Shown: in pieces, positions 28,604-36,914 of the stretch
Numbering within the stretch: position 1 is the first letter of the stretch
Layout of the letters: each line of letters opens with the position of its first letter
Assembly (NCBI GenBank): GCA_019745775.1
Contig: JAIESR010000064.1
Span: forward strand, 47,049-111,048
Direction: 5' to 3'
Length of the DNA stretch: 64,000 bases
From: Xanthobacteraceae bacterium
Lineage (GTDB): Bacteria; Pseudomonadota; Alphaproteobacteria; Rhizobiales; Xanthobacteraceae
Notes under the pieces: model-generated
The model's input: only the letters and a program-made list of their open reading frames with translations
What the model was told of the DNA's origin: nothing
Databases searched by the model: none
Translations under genes and position numbers: made by a program

Positions 28604-28731
28604 GCCGACGGGCTACTCTGCTTGTGCCAATGTCATTCCACGATAATGCAAATTCCAGGCCGCGGCTGCCGGCAATGGCGCCTTGCGGCCGCGCGTCCGG
28701 CCCGCGGCAATTCAGGCGCTCCATCAACCAT
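28604..28731. other. Gap between zinc peptidase and transglutaminase-DUF2126 genes
   Basis: A 128-bp gap between two genes read in the same (minus) direction, likely with a promoter or processing site for the transglutaminase cluster. The 3' part is GC-rich coding-like sequence without a convincing start. No clear hairpin seen. Confidence 0.35.
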
Positions 28732-29877
28732 TTAGTTCGGTTCCGGTGCTCCGACGGCACGTTTGAGGCCGGCGATCACCGCGCGCAGCGCGCCGCGGGC
28801 CTGATCCGTGGTCGGATGCCCGGCAGCCGCATGGATGCAATCGTGGATGAACGACAACTTGATGATCACCGCCGGCGCCAGCACGAACGGATAGAGATCG
28901 GCGATTCCCATGCTGCGGTTGATCGAGTTGACCGCGAAGGTCAGCGGCAGCCAGGAATCGATGATGCGGTCCATGTTGGCGTTGTGCGGATCGAAGTCGA
29001 CCGCAGTCGAGAGATCGGCCCCCTTCGAGACCTTCGGCCGCACGCGCATCCCGAAGGCGTTCGCGGTCTCGAGCGTATCGACCATGTGGAAGTAGTGCGC
29101 CCAGGTCTCGGCGAAGTCCTCCCAGGGATGCACGCTGGCATAGGCGGTGACGAATTGCTCCGACCAGTTGGCCGGAGGCCCCTCGGCATAGTGCCGCTTC
29201 AGCGCTTCGCCATAGTCCTGGCGCTCGTCGCCGAACAGACGGCGAAACTCCTCAAGGCTCGGCGTGTCCCTTATCAGACGATCCCAGTAATAATGCGCGA
29301 CCTCGTGACGGAAGTGGCCGAGCAGCGTACGATATGGCTCGCCCATCTCGCGGCGTTGCCGCTCGCGCTCGGAATCGTCGGCCTCCGCCAGACTGATCGT
29401 GATCAGGCCGCGCTCGTGTCCGGTCATGACCGCTGCGCCGCCGGGCGGCGGCGGCGGCAGGAAATCGAAGGCAAGCCCGCTCTCGGGATCCGCGGTCCGG
29501 GTGATCACCGGCAGGCCGAGCTTGAGCAGCGTGTAGAACAGACGATGCTTGGCGACCTCGAGCTTGCGCCAGTTGAACAGGTTCTCGGCCACCGACAAGT
29601 CCGGGATGGTCCTGTTGTGGCGGCACGCAGCGCAGAATTGCTCCGGACTATCCGCGCCAACGAGCCAGTTGCACACCTCGTGCTGCGCATTAGCGCAATA
29701 GCGGTAACGCCCGCGGTCGTCCATCGCCCGCATGCCGTTTGCTTCGTCTTCGCCATCTTCCAGGGCGGTCACGGCTTTCCTGTCGGGCAGGTAGCCAAGC
29801 CGCAGTCCGCAACTCTCGCAACGTGTGTTCTCGAAATAGAGCGGCTGCCCGCAATTCTGGCATTCGAACAATTTCAT
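28732..29877 (-). CDS. Zinc-ribbon zincin-like metallopeptidase (putative zinc-binding metallopeptidase family)
   Basis: A 381-aa cytoplasmic protein. The N-terminus is a zinc ribbon (FECQNCGQPLYFENTRCESCG, two CxxC pairs) followed by a second Cys-rich part (YRYCANAQHEVCNWL ... FCAACRHN). The catalytic core carries HEVAHYYW, a HExxH zincin site, with downstream Glu/Asp candidates in EDFAETWAHYFHMVDTLETA. This matches the putative zinc-binding peptidase family found near transglutaminase/ATP-grasp operons. Start at ATG 29877 (MKLFECQNCGQ) puts the zinc ribbon at the N-terminus; the frame opens 14 codons earlier. Substrate unknown. Confidence 0.85.
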   Translation of the reverse strand: MKLFECQNCGQPLYFENTRCESCGLRLGYLPDRKAVTALEDGEDEANGMRAMDDRGRYRYCANAQHEVCNWLVGADSPEQFCAACRHNRTIPDLSVAENLFNWRKLEVAKHRLFYTLLKLGLPVITRTADPESGLAFDFLPPPPPGGAAVMTGHERGLITISLAEADDSERERQRREMGEPYRTLLGHFRHEVAHYYWDRLIRDTPSLEEFRRLFGDERQDYGEALKRHYAEGPPANWSEQFVTAYASVHPWEDFAETWAHYFHMVDTLETANAFGMRVRPKVSKGADLSTAVDFDPHNANMDRIIDSWLPLTFAVNSINRSMGIADLYPFVLAPAVIIKLSFIHDCIHAAAGHPTTDQARGALRAVIAGLKRAVGAPEPN

Positions 29878-29987
29878 ATGATTGGTCTCGGTTGAGTACT
29901 GATGTCGTGATCCGGACACGCAACATCAAGGCAGGCTCCGGTTCCTTGTCTCGTGATTCGAACGGTTCGCCCCGTGAAGCCCGGAGG

Positions 29988-30386
29988 CTATACCGGCTTC
30001 CAATCCTCCTTCTTCGCCTCCCACTGATCGAACACGTCCTTCGCCGCCTTCAGCGCGTGATTGGTCTTGGGGAAGCCGATATAGGGCGCGCATTGCAGGA
30101 TCGTCTCGATGATCTCGTCGCGGGTGGCGCCGCGGTTGAGCGCGCCGCGCGCGTGCAATGCGACCTCCCCCGAAAGGTCCGACGCCGCCGCCGCCGCGAT
30201 CACGATCAGCTCGCGCATCTTCATGTCGAGGTGCGGCCGGTCCCACACCGTGCCGAAGCAGTATTCGTGGATCGCGCGTGCATGCGTCGGACAGATCTCG
30301 TTGAGCTCCTGCCAGCGCCGCAGCCCCTCCTTGCCGAATGCCTCGTCGCGAATCTTCTTGCCGCGCGCAGCCCGATCGTCACTCAT
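29988..30386 (-). CDS. Carboxymuconolactone decarboxylase-like (AhpD/CMD family) protein
   Basis: A 132-aa all-helical CMD-family protein: FGTVWDRPHLDMKMRELIVIAAAAASDL, ELxLHARGALNRGATRDEIIETILQ and AYIGFPKTNHALKAAKDVF. It resembles gamma-carboxymuconolactone decarboxylase rather than AhpD, as no CxxC is present. It is last in an operon after two Bug receptors and a Gfo/Idh/MocA oxidoreductase (33-bp gap), which suggests catabolism of an aromatic or lactone-forming acid. Actual reaction not established. Confidence 0.85.
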   Translation of the reverse strand: MSDDRAARGKKIRDEAFGKEGLRRWQELNEICPTHARAIHEYCFGTVWDRPHLDMKMRELIVIAAAAASDLSGEVALHARGALNRGATRDEIIETILQCAPYIGFPKTNHALKAAKDVFDQWEAKKEDWKPV

Positions 30387-30419
30387 CGTCTTTCCGTTCC
30401 TGTTTGAAGTTGAAAGGAT

Positions 30420-31412
30420 CTATTGGTCGAGACGGATGTTCGCCGATTTGGCGACCGCCGCCCATGTCGCGACTTCCTGCTGGATGAAAGCCGCCGTCTG
30501 CGCGTCGTCGAAGCCGAACAGCTCGAAACCGCCCTTCCTGATCACCGCCCGATAGGCCTCCGACGTGAATACCTTGTCGGTCGCCTCGGCGAGCCGCCTC
30601 ACGATCGGCTCCGGCGTATTCGCCGGCGCCGCCAGCCCGGTCCACGACGACGACACGATGCCGGGGTAGCCGAGCTCGGCGGAGGTCGGCAGCTCCGGCA
30701 GCAGTTCCGAACGCTTCGGGCTCAGCATCGCCAGCGCGCGCAGGCTCCCGGCACGGATGTTCGGCAGCGTCGTGCTGGCGTCATTGATGAAGACGTCGGC
30801 ATCGCCGCTCATGACCGCCAGCACCGCCGGGCCACCGCCGCGGAACGGGATATGGTTGATGACGGTGCCGGTCTCGCGCTTGAACAGCTCGCTGGCGAGA
30901 TGGATGGCGCCGCCGTTGCCTGACGACGCATAGAACAGCTTGCCGGGCGCCTCTTTGGCGAGCTTCACCAGCTCGTCGAGCGAGTTCGCCGGGATCGCCG
31001 CGCGTACCGTCAGCACATGCGGCGTCTGCGCGATCAGGCGGATGAGCTTGAGGTCCTTCTGCGCGTCGAAACGCAGCTTGGCCATGACCGCGGGATTGAC
31101 GGCGAAGGTGCTCGACGACCCGAACAGCAATGTGTAGCCGTCGGGCGTCGCGCGCGTCACCGATTCGGTGCCGACGATCGCGGAAGCGCCGGGGCGGTTC
31201 TCGATCACCACGCTCTGGCCGAGCACCTGTGCGAGAAACGGCCCGAACGCGCGCGCGGCGGTATCGGCCGGGCCGCCGGCCGCAAGCGCAACCACGAGCC
31301 GGATCGGCTTCTCGGGGTAATTGCCCTGCGCATATGCGATCGCGGGCGCCATCGACGGCGCCAGCAATGCGAGCAAGGCGAGCGCATGCCGTCGCGTCAC
31401 TCCTCCAGCCAT
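30420..31412 (-). CDS. Bug-family (tripartite tricarboxylate) solute receptor
   Basis: A 330-aa periplasmic receptor with signal peptide (TRRHALALLALLAPSMAPAIAYAQ) and Bug signatures: YPEKPIRLVVALAAGGPADTAAR, VVIENRPGASAIVGTESV, PDGYTLLFGSSST. It is expected to bind a small carboxylate. GGAGGAAA sits just before ATG 31412, which fixes the start 24 codons inside the longest frame. A second, distinct Bug gene lies directly upstream; no TctA/TctB membrane genes are nearby. Confidence 0.9.
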   Translation of the reverse strand: MAGGVTRRHALALLALLAPSMAPAIAYAQGNYPEKPIRLVVALAAGGPADTAARAFGPFLAQVLGQSVVIENRPGASAIVGTESVTRATPDGYTLLFGSSSTFAVNPAVMAKLRFDAQKDLKLIRLIAQTPHVLTVRAAIPANSLDELVKLAKEAPGKLFYASSGNGGAIHLASELFKRETGTVINHIPFRGGGPAVLAVMSGDADVFINDASTTLPNIRAGSLRALAMLSPKRSELLPELPTSAELGYPGIVSSSWTGLAAPANTPEPIVRRLAEATDKVFTSEAYRAVIRKGGFELFGFDDAQTAAFIQQEVATWAAVAKSANIRLDQ

Positions 31413-31480
31413 TCGTTTCCTCCTGCCCCCTGCCGCCTGTCTTCTTGAATTGGCAAGCGTGCCGTGATCGTCTTCCATAA

Positions 31481-32458
31481 TCACTCGAATTTCAAATTCT
31501 CCGCCGCCACGACCTTGCGATAACGCGCCAGCGTGTCGTCGATAAAGCGCGCGAACTCCGCCGGCGTGCTGGTGGCGGGCTCGACGCCCTGCGCCGCCAG
31601 CCCCTTCAGCACGTCCGCATCCCTGGTGGTCTCGACCACGGCCCGATGGAGCCGCTCGACGATCGGCGCCGGCGTGCCGGCTGGCGCCAGCGGGCCGAAC
31701 CAGCCGGAGGACTCCGCGCCAGCGAGACCGAGCTCGGCGAGCGTCGGCACGTCGGGCAGGCTCGGCGAGCGCCTGTCGCCGGTGATCGCAATCGCCTTCA
31801 CCTTGCCGGCGTTGATCTGCGGGACCATGCCCGGGATCGGACCGAGATAGAACTGCGTCTCGTTGCTCATGGTGGCCACCATCGACGGTCCGCCGCCCTT
31901 GTACGGCAGGTGCAGCGTCTCCCTGCCGATGCCCGCGACGCTGACGAACATCGCCACCGCGAAGTGGCTGGTCGAGCCGACGCCGCCGGAAGCATATTTC
32001 AGCGCGCCCGCCTTCTTCCTGGCGAGCGCCACCAGGCCCTTCACGTCGTTCACGCCGATCGAGGGATTGACCACCAGCACGTTCTGCACGATCGCGAACA
32101 TCGAAATCGGGGCGAAGTCCTTGATCGGGTCGTAGGGAATCTGCGGCGAGGTGATCGGCGCGAACGAATGCGTCGAGACCGAGCCCATCAGCAGCGTGTA
32201 GCCGTCGGGCGCCGCGCGCGCGACGATCTCACCGCCGATCTGGCCGCCCGCCCCGCCGCGGTTGTCGATGATGATCTTGGTGCCGAGGATGGGCGCCATC
32301 TTGGCCGCCATGATGCGGGCGAGCGTGTCGTTGGCGCCGCCGGGCGGGTTCGGCGACACCAGCCGGATCGGCTTTGCCGGGTAAGTTTGCGCGGCGAGCG
32401 GGCTTGACGTCAGGAGCAAGGCCGCGATCGCAACCCAACCGGCATGTCTCGCGGCCAT
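31481..32458 (-). CDS. Bug-family (tripartite tricarboxylate) solute receptor
   Basis: A 325-aa receptor: signal peptide VAIAALLLTSSPLAAQ, then YPAKPIRLVSPNPPGGANDTLAR, IIIDNRGGAGGQIGGEIVA and PDGYTLLMGSVST. The LVSPNPPGGAND version of the ligand loop differs from that of its neighbour, so the two receptors probably bind different carboxylates. It follows the Gfo/Idh/MocA gene by 39 bp. Confidence 0.9.
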   Translation of the reverse strand: MAARHAGWVAIAALLLTSSPLAAQTYPAKPIRLVSPNPPGGANDTLARIMAAKMAPILGTKIIIDNRGGAGGQIGGEIVARAAPDGYTLLMGSVSTHSFAPITSPQIPYDPIKDFAPISMFAIVQNVLVVNPSIGVNDVKGLVALARKKAGALKYASGGVGSTSHFAVAMFVSVAGIGRETLHLPYKGGGPSMVATMSNETQFYLGPIPGMVPQINAGKVKAIAITGDRRSPSLPDVPTLAELGLAGAESSGWFGPLAPAGTPAPIVERLHRAVVETTRDADVLKGLAAQGVEPATSTPAEFARFIDDTLARYRKVVAAENLKFE

Positions 32459-32497
32459 CGTCTCACTCCCTCATGTCTTCTTCTGTTGTCTTGAACG

Positions 32498-33607
32498 CTA
32501 CCGCCGCACCCGCGCTGCGTCCACCTCATCCTCCAATGGCAGCCGCACCGGCTTGCCGGTGGCGACCGCGCGCTCGATCGCGAGCGTGGTTTCGAGATTG
32601 ACGCGCGCCTGCTCCGGCGTGGTGTGCACCGTCGCATGGCCGGTGACGAGAGAATCCAGCCAGGCCCGGGTCTCGTTGCCGAGCGGGCCCCAGAAATCGC
32701 CGACCGCCCAGTCGCCCGCCGTATTGCTGCCGAGGAACGCCATGTTGACGGCGTGGCCCGGCACATAGGCGTGCGGAATGCCTTTGTCGGAATAGAGCAG
32801 GTGGTCGAGATGGTCGTCGTCGATGATCATGGTGCCGTCGGAGCCGAGGATCTCCACGCGATCGGATTGCCCGAGGGTCGGATAGCGCGACGGCAGCGCG
32901 TAGCTCACGCCGAAATTCACCACCGCGCCGTCGGCAAAGGTGACGATCGCCCAGGTGACATCGTGCGCGCTGTAGCCGGCCTCGCGGAAAATGCCGGTCT
33001 GGCCGCGCGCGACCACCTCGACCGGCCGGTTGCCTTCCAGGAACCAGCACATCAGGTCCACATAATACGTGAGCACGTCGAGCACCGGCGTGGCATGCGG
33101 ATCGCGCTCGAGGATCGCGAACGCCTGGGCGCGCGAATTGTAGACGCGCGCCAGCCCGCCGACGACGCGGCCGACGCGGCCGTGGATCATCTGCTCCTTG
33201 GCGCGCAGGAAGCATTCCTTGTAGCGGCGGCTGTAGCCGATGCGCAGATGGCCGCCGGTCTGCTTCAGCGTCGCGAGGATCGCGTCGGCGTCCTTCAGCG
33301 ACAGCGCGATCGGCTTCTCGACCAGCACCGCCTTGCCGAGTTCGAGCGCCCTGCACACCGGCGCGGCGTGCGCGCCTTCCGGCGTCGACACGATCACCGC
33401 GTTGACCTCCGGATGGGCGATGATCTCGTCGTTGCTGCCGGAATGGAAGTTGGCGCCCGACTGCTCGGCCAGCGCTTTGGCGCGGGCAGGATCGGCGTCG
33501 GAGATCGCGACATAGCGCACCGCCGGATGCTTGGCCGCGAGCTTCGCGCGCAATGTCCCGATGCGGCCGGCACCGACCACCGCAACGCCGATATAGTCGT
33601 TCTTCAT
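32498..33607 (-). CDS. Gfo/Idh/MocA-family NAD(P)-dependent oxidoreductase
   Basis: A 369-aa dehydrogenase, inositol-2-dehydrogenase-like. The Rossmann fold starts MKNDYIGVAVVGAGRIGTLRAKL with GAGRIG. The active-site motif EKPIALSLKDAD and HDVTWAIVTFADGAVVNFG follow. The start is ATG 33607, ten codons inside the longest frame, where GAGRIG is in the expected place. It is probably first gene of the Bug/Bug/CMD operon and reduces or oxidises a polyol- or sugar-acid-like intermediate; substrate unknown. A cluster of GTAAGA repeats lies upstream. Confidence 0.88.
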   Translation of the reverse strand: MKNDYIGVAVVGAGRIGTLRAKLAAKHPAVRYVAISDADPARAKALAEQSGANFHSGSNDEIIAHPEVNAVIVSTPEGAHAAPVCRALELGKAVLVEKPIALSLKDADAILATLKQTGGHLRIGYSRRYKECFLRAKEQMIHGRVGRVVGGLARVYNSRAQAFAILERDPHATPVLDVLTYYVDLMCWFLEGNRPVEVVARGQTGIFREAGYSAHDVTWAIVTFADGAVVNFGVSYALPSRYPTLGQSDRVEILGSDGTMIIDDDHLDHLLYSDKGIPHAYVPGHAVNMAFLGSNTAGDWAVGDFWGPLGNETRAWLDSLVTGHATVHTTPEQARVNLETTLAIERAVATGKPVRLPLEDEVDAARVRR

Positions 33608-33637
33608 GACGACCCGCGTGGTTTTGAAAGGCGGCAC

Positions 33638-33679
33638 CCGTTATGGCGGGCGCGCCATTCTTTCGCCGCCGGCGGCGGG
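33638..33679. repeat. GC-rich hairpin upstream of the oxidoreductase operon
   Basis: CGCCGCCGGCGGCG at 33664-33677 is a perfect 14-bp palindrome lying between the oxidoreductase start and the GTAAGA cluster. It may be an operator or a leader hairpin. Confidence 0.35.
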
Positions 33680-33758
33680 TGTAAGATCGGGGTGTAAGAT
33701 TTATTCTTCAGAGCGATCATTGACTTAGGTTCGATTCTTACATTCTTACGGCTCTTAC
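33680..33758. promoter_or_regulatory. Cluster of five GTAAGA half-sites
   Basis: Direct copies of TGTAAGAT at 33680-33687 and 33693-33700 (13-bp period) are followed by three inverted copies TCTTAC at 33736-33741, 33744-33749 and 33753-33758. The arrangement forms inverted pairs across an AT-rich centre. It sits ~70-150 bp upstream of the oxidoreductase start and is a plausible operator for a dimeric or tetrameric repressor; none is encoded in this window. Confidence 0.45.
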
Positions 33759-34063
33759 CACTGTGTGCGCTGCCCTTCGACGTGACATGGGTGCGTGCGC
33801 GAGTCCCGCTCGTCATGGCGGAGGGCGGGCTTCCAGCAGCCGCCCGGACGTCCGTGTGAATGCACGGGCACACCGCATCCGTTCCGACGACGCCACGACG
33901 ATAGCCGTGCGCAAGCGTGCGTCAAACTATTTCGGTGTGATGAGCATAAGTCTGATGAGAGCGCTGCGAGGAAATGCGCAGTAAGCGCGCCGCGATCGCA
34001 AAATGCTATGCACAGGATGTGACAAGGATTCCGATGCTGTTTGGAGCCACAAGCGCGCTCACT
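33759..34063. other. Intergenic sequence with no supported gene
   Basis: About 305 bp between the GTAAGA cluster and the palindromic element. Short open frames exist but have no ribosome site, no homology I recognise and no consistent codon use. It probably holds part of the promoter of the oxidoreductase operon on one side. Confidence 0.4.
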
Positions 34064-34239
34064 GTTATTGTGCCCTCGCCCCGCTTGCGGGGAGAGGGCT
34101 GCACTGCCCCATCAGCGCACTCGAATGGGGTGAGGGGGACCATCAACACGACGTCGCGTGGAGAGTCCCCCTCACCCACTCCGGCACGTTGAGAGACCAC
34201 CTCGTCCTCTCCCCGCACGCGGGGCGAGGGCACAGTAAC
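34064..34239. repeat. Large palindromic repeat element
   Basis: An inverted repeat with outer arms reading GTTATTGTGCCCTCGCCCCGC (34064-34084) on one side and its near-complement ending GGGCACAGTAAC (34219-34239) on the other; the arms differ at one position. Inside is a second pair, GTGAGGGGGAC (34130-34140) with GTCCCCCTCAC (34165-34175). Each outer arm also folds on itself (CCCCGC TT GCGGGG). This is the type of long palindrome scattered through Bradyrhizobium-like genomes. Confidence 0.7.
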
Positions 34240-34349
34240 GGGCACCGGCGCAAGGGCACAGCAATGCGCCCCGAGCGGCGTTTGCAATGCTGACGCCCTG
34301 TGGCATCGTCGGTGCAAGCAGACTGATGGGTATCCGGGGAGGAGACGGC

Positions 34350-35316
34350 GTGCGTTGGTTCCGCCTTGCTGCCATCGCCGCGGCGGCGCTTGTCGCGACC
34401 GAAGCGGCCGCGGCCGACCGTATCCGCGTCGCCGTGCAGCGTACTGGCACGCTCGCCTGGGAGCTCGATGTCATCCGGGCGCATGGGCTCGACCGCAAAG
34501 CCGATCTCGATATCCAGCGCGTCGAGCTGGCGTCGACCGAGGCCGGCAAGATCGCGCTCAAGGGCGGCGCGGCCGATCTGATGCTGTCCGACTGGCTGTG
34601 GGTGGCGCGCGAGCGCTCGCTCGGCGACAAGCTCGTGTTCTATCCGTCGTCCTCGACGCTGGGCGCCGTGATGGTGCCGGCGAATTCGCCGATCAAGAGC
34701 GTCGCCGATCTCAAGGGCCGCAGGCTCGGTCGCCGGCGGCCCGCTCGACAAGAGCTGGCTGCTGCTGCAGGGGCTGGCGCTGCGCGCGGGCCTCGATCTG
34801 CGCAAGCAGGCGACGCTGATCTACGGCGCGCCGCCGCTGCTCACCCAGAAGGCGCTGCAAGGCGAGCAGGATGCGACGCTGACGTTCTGGAACTTCTGCG
34901 CCGAGCTCGAGAGCAAGGGCTTTGCACGCGCGATCGCGGTCGACGACGTGATGCGCGCGCTCGGCGCCAAGGCCGCGGTCGCGATCGTCGGCTACACCTT
35001 CGACGGCGGCTTCGCGGCGCGCAACCCGTCGATGATCGATCGCTTCCTCGCCGCCACGCGCCAGGCCAAGGAGATCCTCGCCGCCTCCCCCGCCGAATGG
35101 CAGCGGCTGGCGCCGCGCATCGGCGTCAGCGATCCGCAAGCGCTCGCGATCTATCGGGCGCGCTACAGCGAAGGCATCTGGCGCCGCCCGGCGGCCGAGG
35201 AACTCGCCGACGCGCGCGCGCTCTATCGCGTGCTCGCCGAAGTCGGCGGCACGCAGCTCGTCGGCGCCGCGCGCGAGCTCGACGCCGGTACTTTCTACCA
35301 GCCGCGGGGCGAGTGA
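34350..35316 (+). pseudogene. Frameshifted NMT1-type ABC substrate-binding protein
   Basis: The gene starts at GTG 34350 behind a strong GGGAGGAGA site and encodes a signal peptide (LAAIAAAALVATEAAAA) and the first ~126 residues of an NMT1-like binding protein (IRVAVQRTGTLAWEL ... VADLKGRRLG). At about 34728 the frame shifts by +1. The correct continuation (VAGGPLDKSWLLLQGLALRAG ... AGTFYQPRGE) runs in the next frame to the TGA at 35314-35316. Two lost bases (or one extra) after CTCGG would restore LGVAGGPLDKSW. Either a recent pseudogene or a sequencing error; the permease and ATPase downstream are intact. Confidence 0.85.
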
Positions 35317-36059
35317 TGGCGATCAGACTCGTCTCGTTCGCGCTCCTGATCGCCGCCTGGTACGCGGGCGCGCAATTTGCCGGCGACGCGCGCGTGCTGC
35401 CCGGTCCGTGGGCGGTGGCGCTGATGATGGCGGACGAAGCGCGCTCGGGCACGCTCGCGTTCAACCTCGGCGCGACGCTGTCGCGGGTCGCCATCGCGTT
35501 CGCACTGGCGATGCTGATCGGCTCGGCGATCGGCTGGGCGATGGGCCGCTACCGCACTGCCGACCGCTTCGGCGACCCCTGGCTGATCGTGCTGCTCAAC
35601 CTGCCGGCGCTGGTCATCATCGTGCTCGCCTATATCTGGGCCGGCCTCACCGAGACCGCGGCGATCATCGCGGTCGCGCTCAACAAGCTGCCGATCGCGG
35701 CCGTCACGGTGCGCGAGGGCGCGCGCGCGCTCGACCGCGGGCTCGACGACATGGCGCAGGTGTTCCGCATGAACGCACTCACGCGCATGCGCCACGTCGT
35801 GCTGCCGCAGCTCGCGCCCTATCTTGCCGCGGCGGCGCGCTCCGGCCTGTCGCTGGTCTGGAAGATCGTGCTGATCGTCGAGCTGCTCGGGCGTCCCAAC
35901 GGCGTCGGCTTCGAGATCGGCACGGCGTTCCAGCTGTTCGACGTCACCAAAATCCTGACCTACGCCCTCGCCTTCACCGCCGTGATGCTGGTGATCGAAA
36001 CCTTCCTGGTGCAGCCCGTCGAGCGGCATGTCGCCCGCTGGCGTCCCAAGGCCGCTTGA
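35316..36059 (+). CDS. ABC transporter permease (SsuC-like)
   Basis: A 247-aa permease with about six membrane segments and the EAA-type loop (VFRMNALTRMRHVVLPQLAPYLAAAARSGLSL). The ATG at 35316 overlaps the last base of the binding-protein stop (TGATG), so translation is coupled. Because of the upstream frameshift this frame is fused on paper to the broken binding protein, but the true start is here. Confidence 0.9.
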   Translation: MAIRLVSFALLIAAWYAGAQFAGDARVLPGPWAVALMMADEARSGTLAFNLGATLSRVAIAFALAMLIGSAIGWAMGRYRTADRFGDPWLIVLLNLPALVIIVLAYIWAGLTETAAIIAVALNKLPIAAVTVREGARALDRGLDDMAQVFRMNALTRMRHVVLPQLAPYLAAAARSGLSLVWKIVLIVELLGRPNGVGFEIGTAFQLFDVTKILTYALAFTAVMLVIETFLVQPVERHVARWRPKAA

Positions 36060-36061
36060 AA

Positions 36062-36787
36062 ATGAGCCCGCTTGAAATGAGGCGGCTCGAGGTTGACGTC
36101 AGGCACAAGTCGTTCGCCGCCGCTTCCGGCGGCCGGCTCGACGTCATCGGCTCCCTTGCGTTCTCGCTCGGCAACGGCGAGGTCGGCGCGCTGGTCGGCC
36201 CGTCGGGCTGCGGCAAGACCACGCTGTTGCGGATCATCGCCGGGCTCGACCGCGACTACGACGGCAGCGTCACGCTGCCCGACCACGGCCGGCTCGGCGT
36301 GGTGTTCCAGGAGCCCCGGCTATTGCCCTGGCGCACGCTCGAGCAGAACGTGCGGCTTGCTGCGCCTGACGCGAGCGACGAAGCGCTCACCGCGCTGTTC
36401 CGCGCGCTCGGGCTCGACGCTCATCGTCAGCTGTTTCCGGGCGAGCTGTCGCTCGGGCTGGCGCGGCGCGCGGCGCTCGCCCGCGCCTTCGCGGTCGAGC
36501 CCGAGCTGCTGCTGCTCGATGAGCCGTTCGTCTCGCTCGACGATACGCTGGCGATGCGGCTGCGCGACGAGCTTGCCGAGCTGGTGACCCGCCGGCCGGT
36601 CACGACGCTCCTGGTCACGCACAATGTCGACGAGGCGATCGGGCTGGCGGACCGATTGTTCTTTCTGTCGGCGAGCCCGGCGCGGGTGATCGCGGAGGTG
36701 CCGGTCGCGCGGCCGCGCGAAAAACGCACGGCGGAAGAGCTGGCGGCGCTGCGCGCCGAGATCGCGCGCAAGCTCGGGCAGGCTTAG
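36062..36787 (+). CDS. ABC transporter ATP-binding protein with atypical signature motif
   Basis: A 241-aa ATPase with Walker A GPSGCGKTT, Q-loop FQEPRLLPWRTLEQN, Walker B LLLLDEPFVSLD and switch VTHNVDEA, all normal. The signature segment reads LSLGLARRAALARA instead of LSGGxxQR, so the second glycine and the conserved QR are lost. Related importers (NMT1/SsuB) sometimes show this variant, but reduced activity is possible. It follows the permease by 2 bp. Confidence 0.88.
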   Translation: MSPLEMRRLEVDVRHKSFAAASGGRLDVIGSLAFSLGNGEVGALVGPSGCGKTTLLRIIAGLDRDYDGSVTLPDHGRLGVVFQEPRLLPWRTLEQNVRLAAPDASDEALTALFRALGLDAHRQLFPGELSLGLARRAALARAFAVEPELLLLDEPFVSLDDTLAMRLRDELAELVTRRPVTTLLVTHNVDEAIGLADRLFFLSASPARVIAEVPVARPREKRTAEELAALRAEIARKLGQA

Positions 36788-36794
36788 GGCATCT

Positions 36795-36882
36795 CTCTCC
36801 CCGCTCGTCCCCGCGAAAGCGGGGACCCAGGGCCAAATAAGGATTCTGGATGCCCGCCTTCGCGGGCATGAGCGGAGGAGAG
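36795..36882. repeat. Palindromic repeat, copy 1 (forward orientation)
   Basis: Two hairpins: GTCCCCGC-GAAA-GCGGGGAC (36807-36826) and ATGCCCGC-CTTC-GCGGGCAT (36850-36869), joined by ACCCAGGGCC and GGATTCTGG, and flanked by CCGCTC / GAGCGG. The same element occurs inverted at 46373-46466. Such repeats are common in Bradyrhizobium-like genomes and may end convergent transcripts. Confidence 0.75.
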
Positions 36883-36914
36883 GTCGGCGCACACAAGTTC
36901 ACGCGAGACCGCGC

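Noticed and set aside
33680..34239. CRISPR array
   Set aside because: The repeats are short, irregular in spacing and partly inverted; there are no uniform spacers and no cas genes in the window.
34287..36059. A single 590-aa binding-protein/permease fusion
   Set aside because: The middle third is Arg/Ala-rich nonsense. It arises because a frameshift puts the first part of the binding protein in frame with the permease; the real second half is in the next frame.
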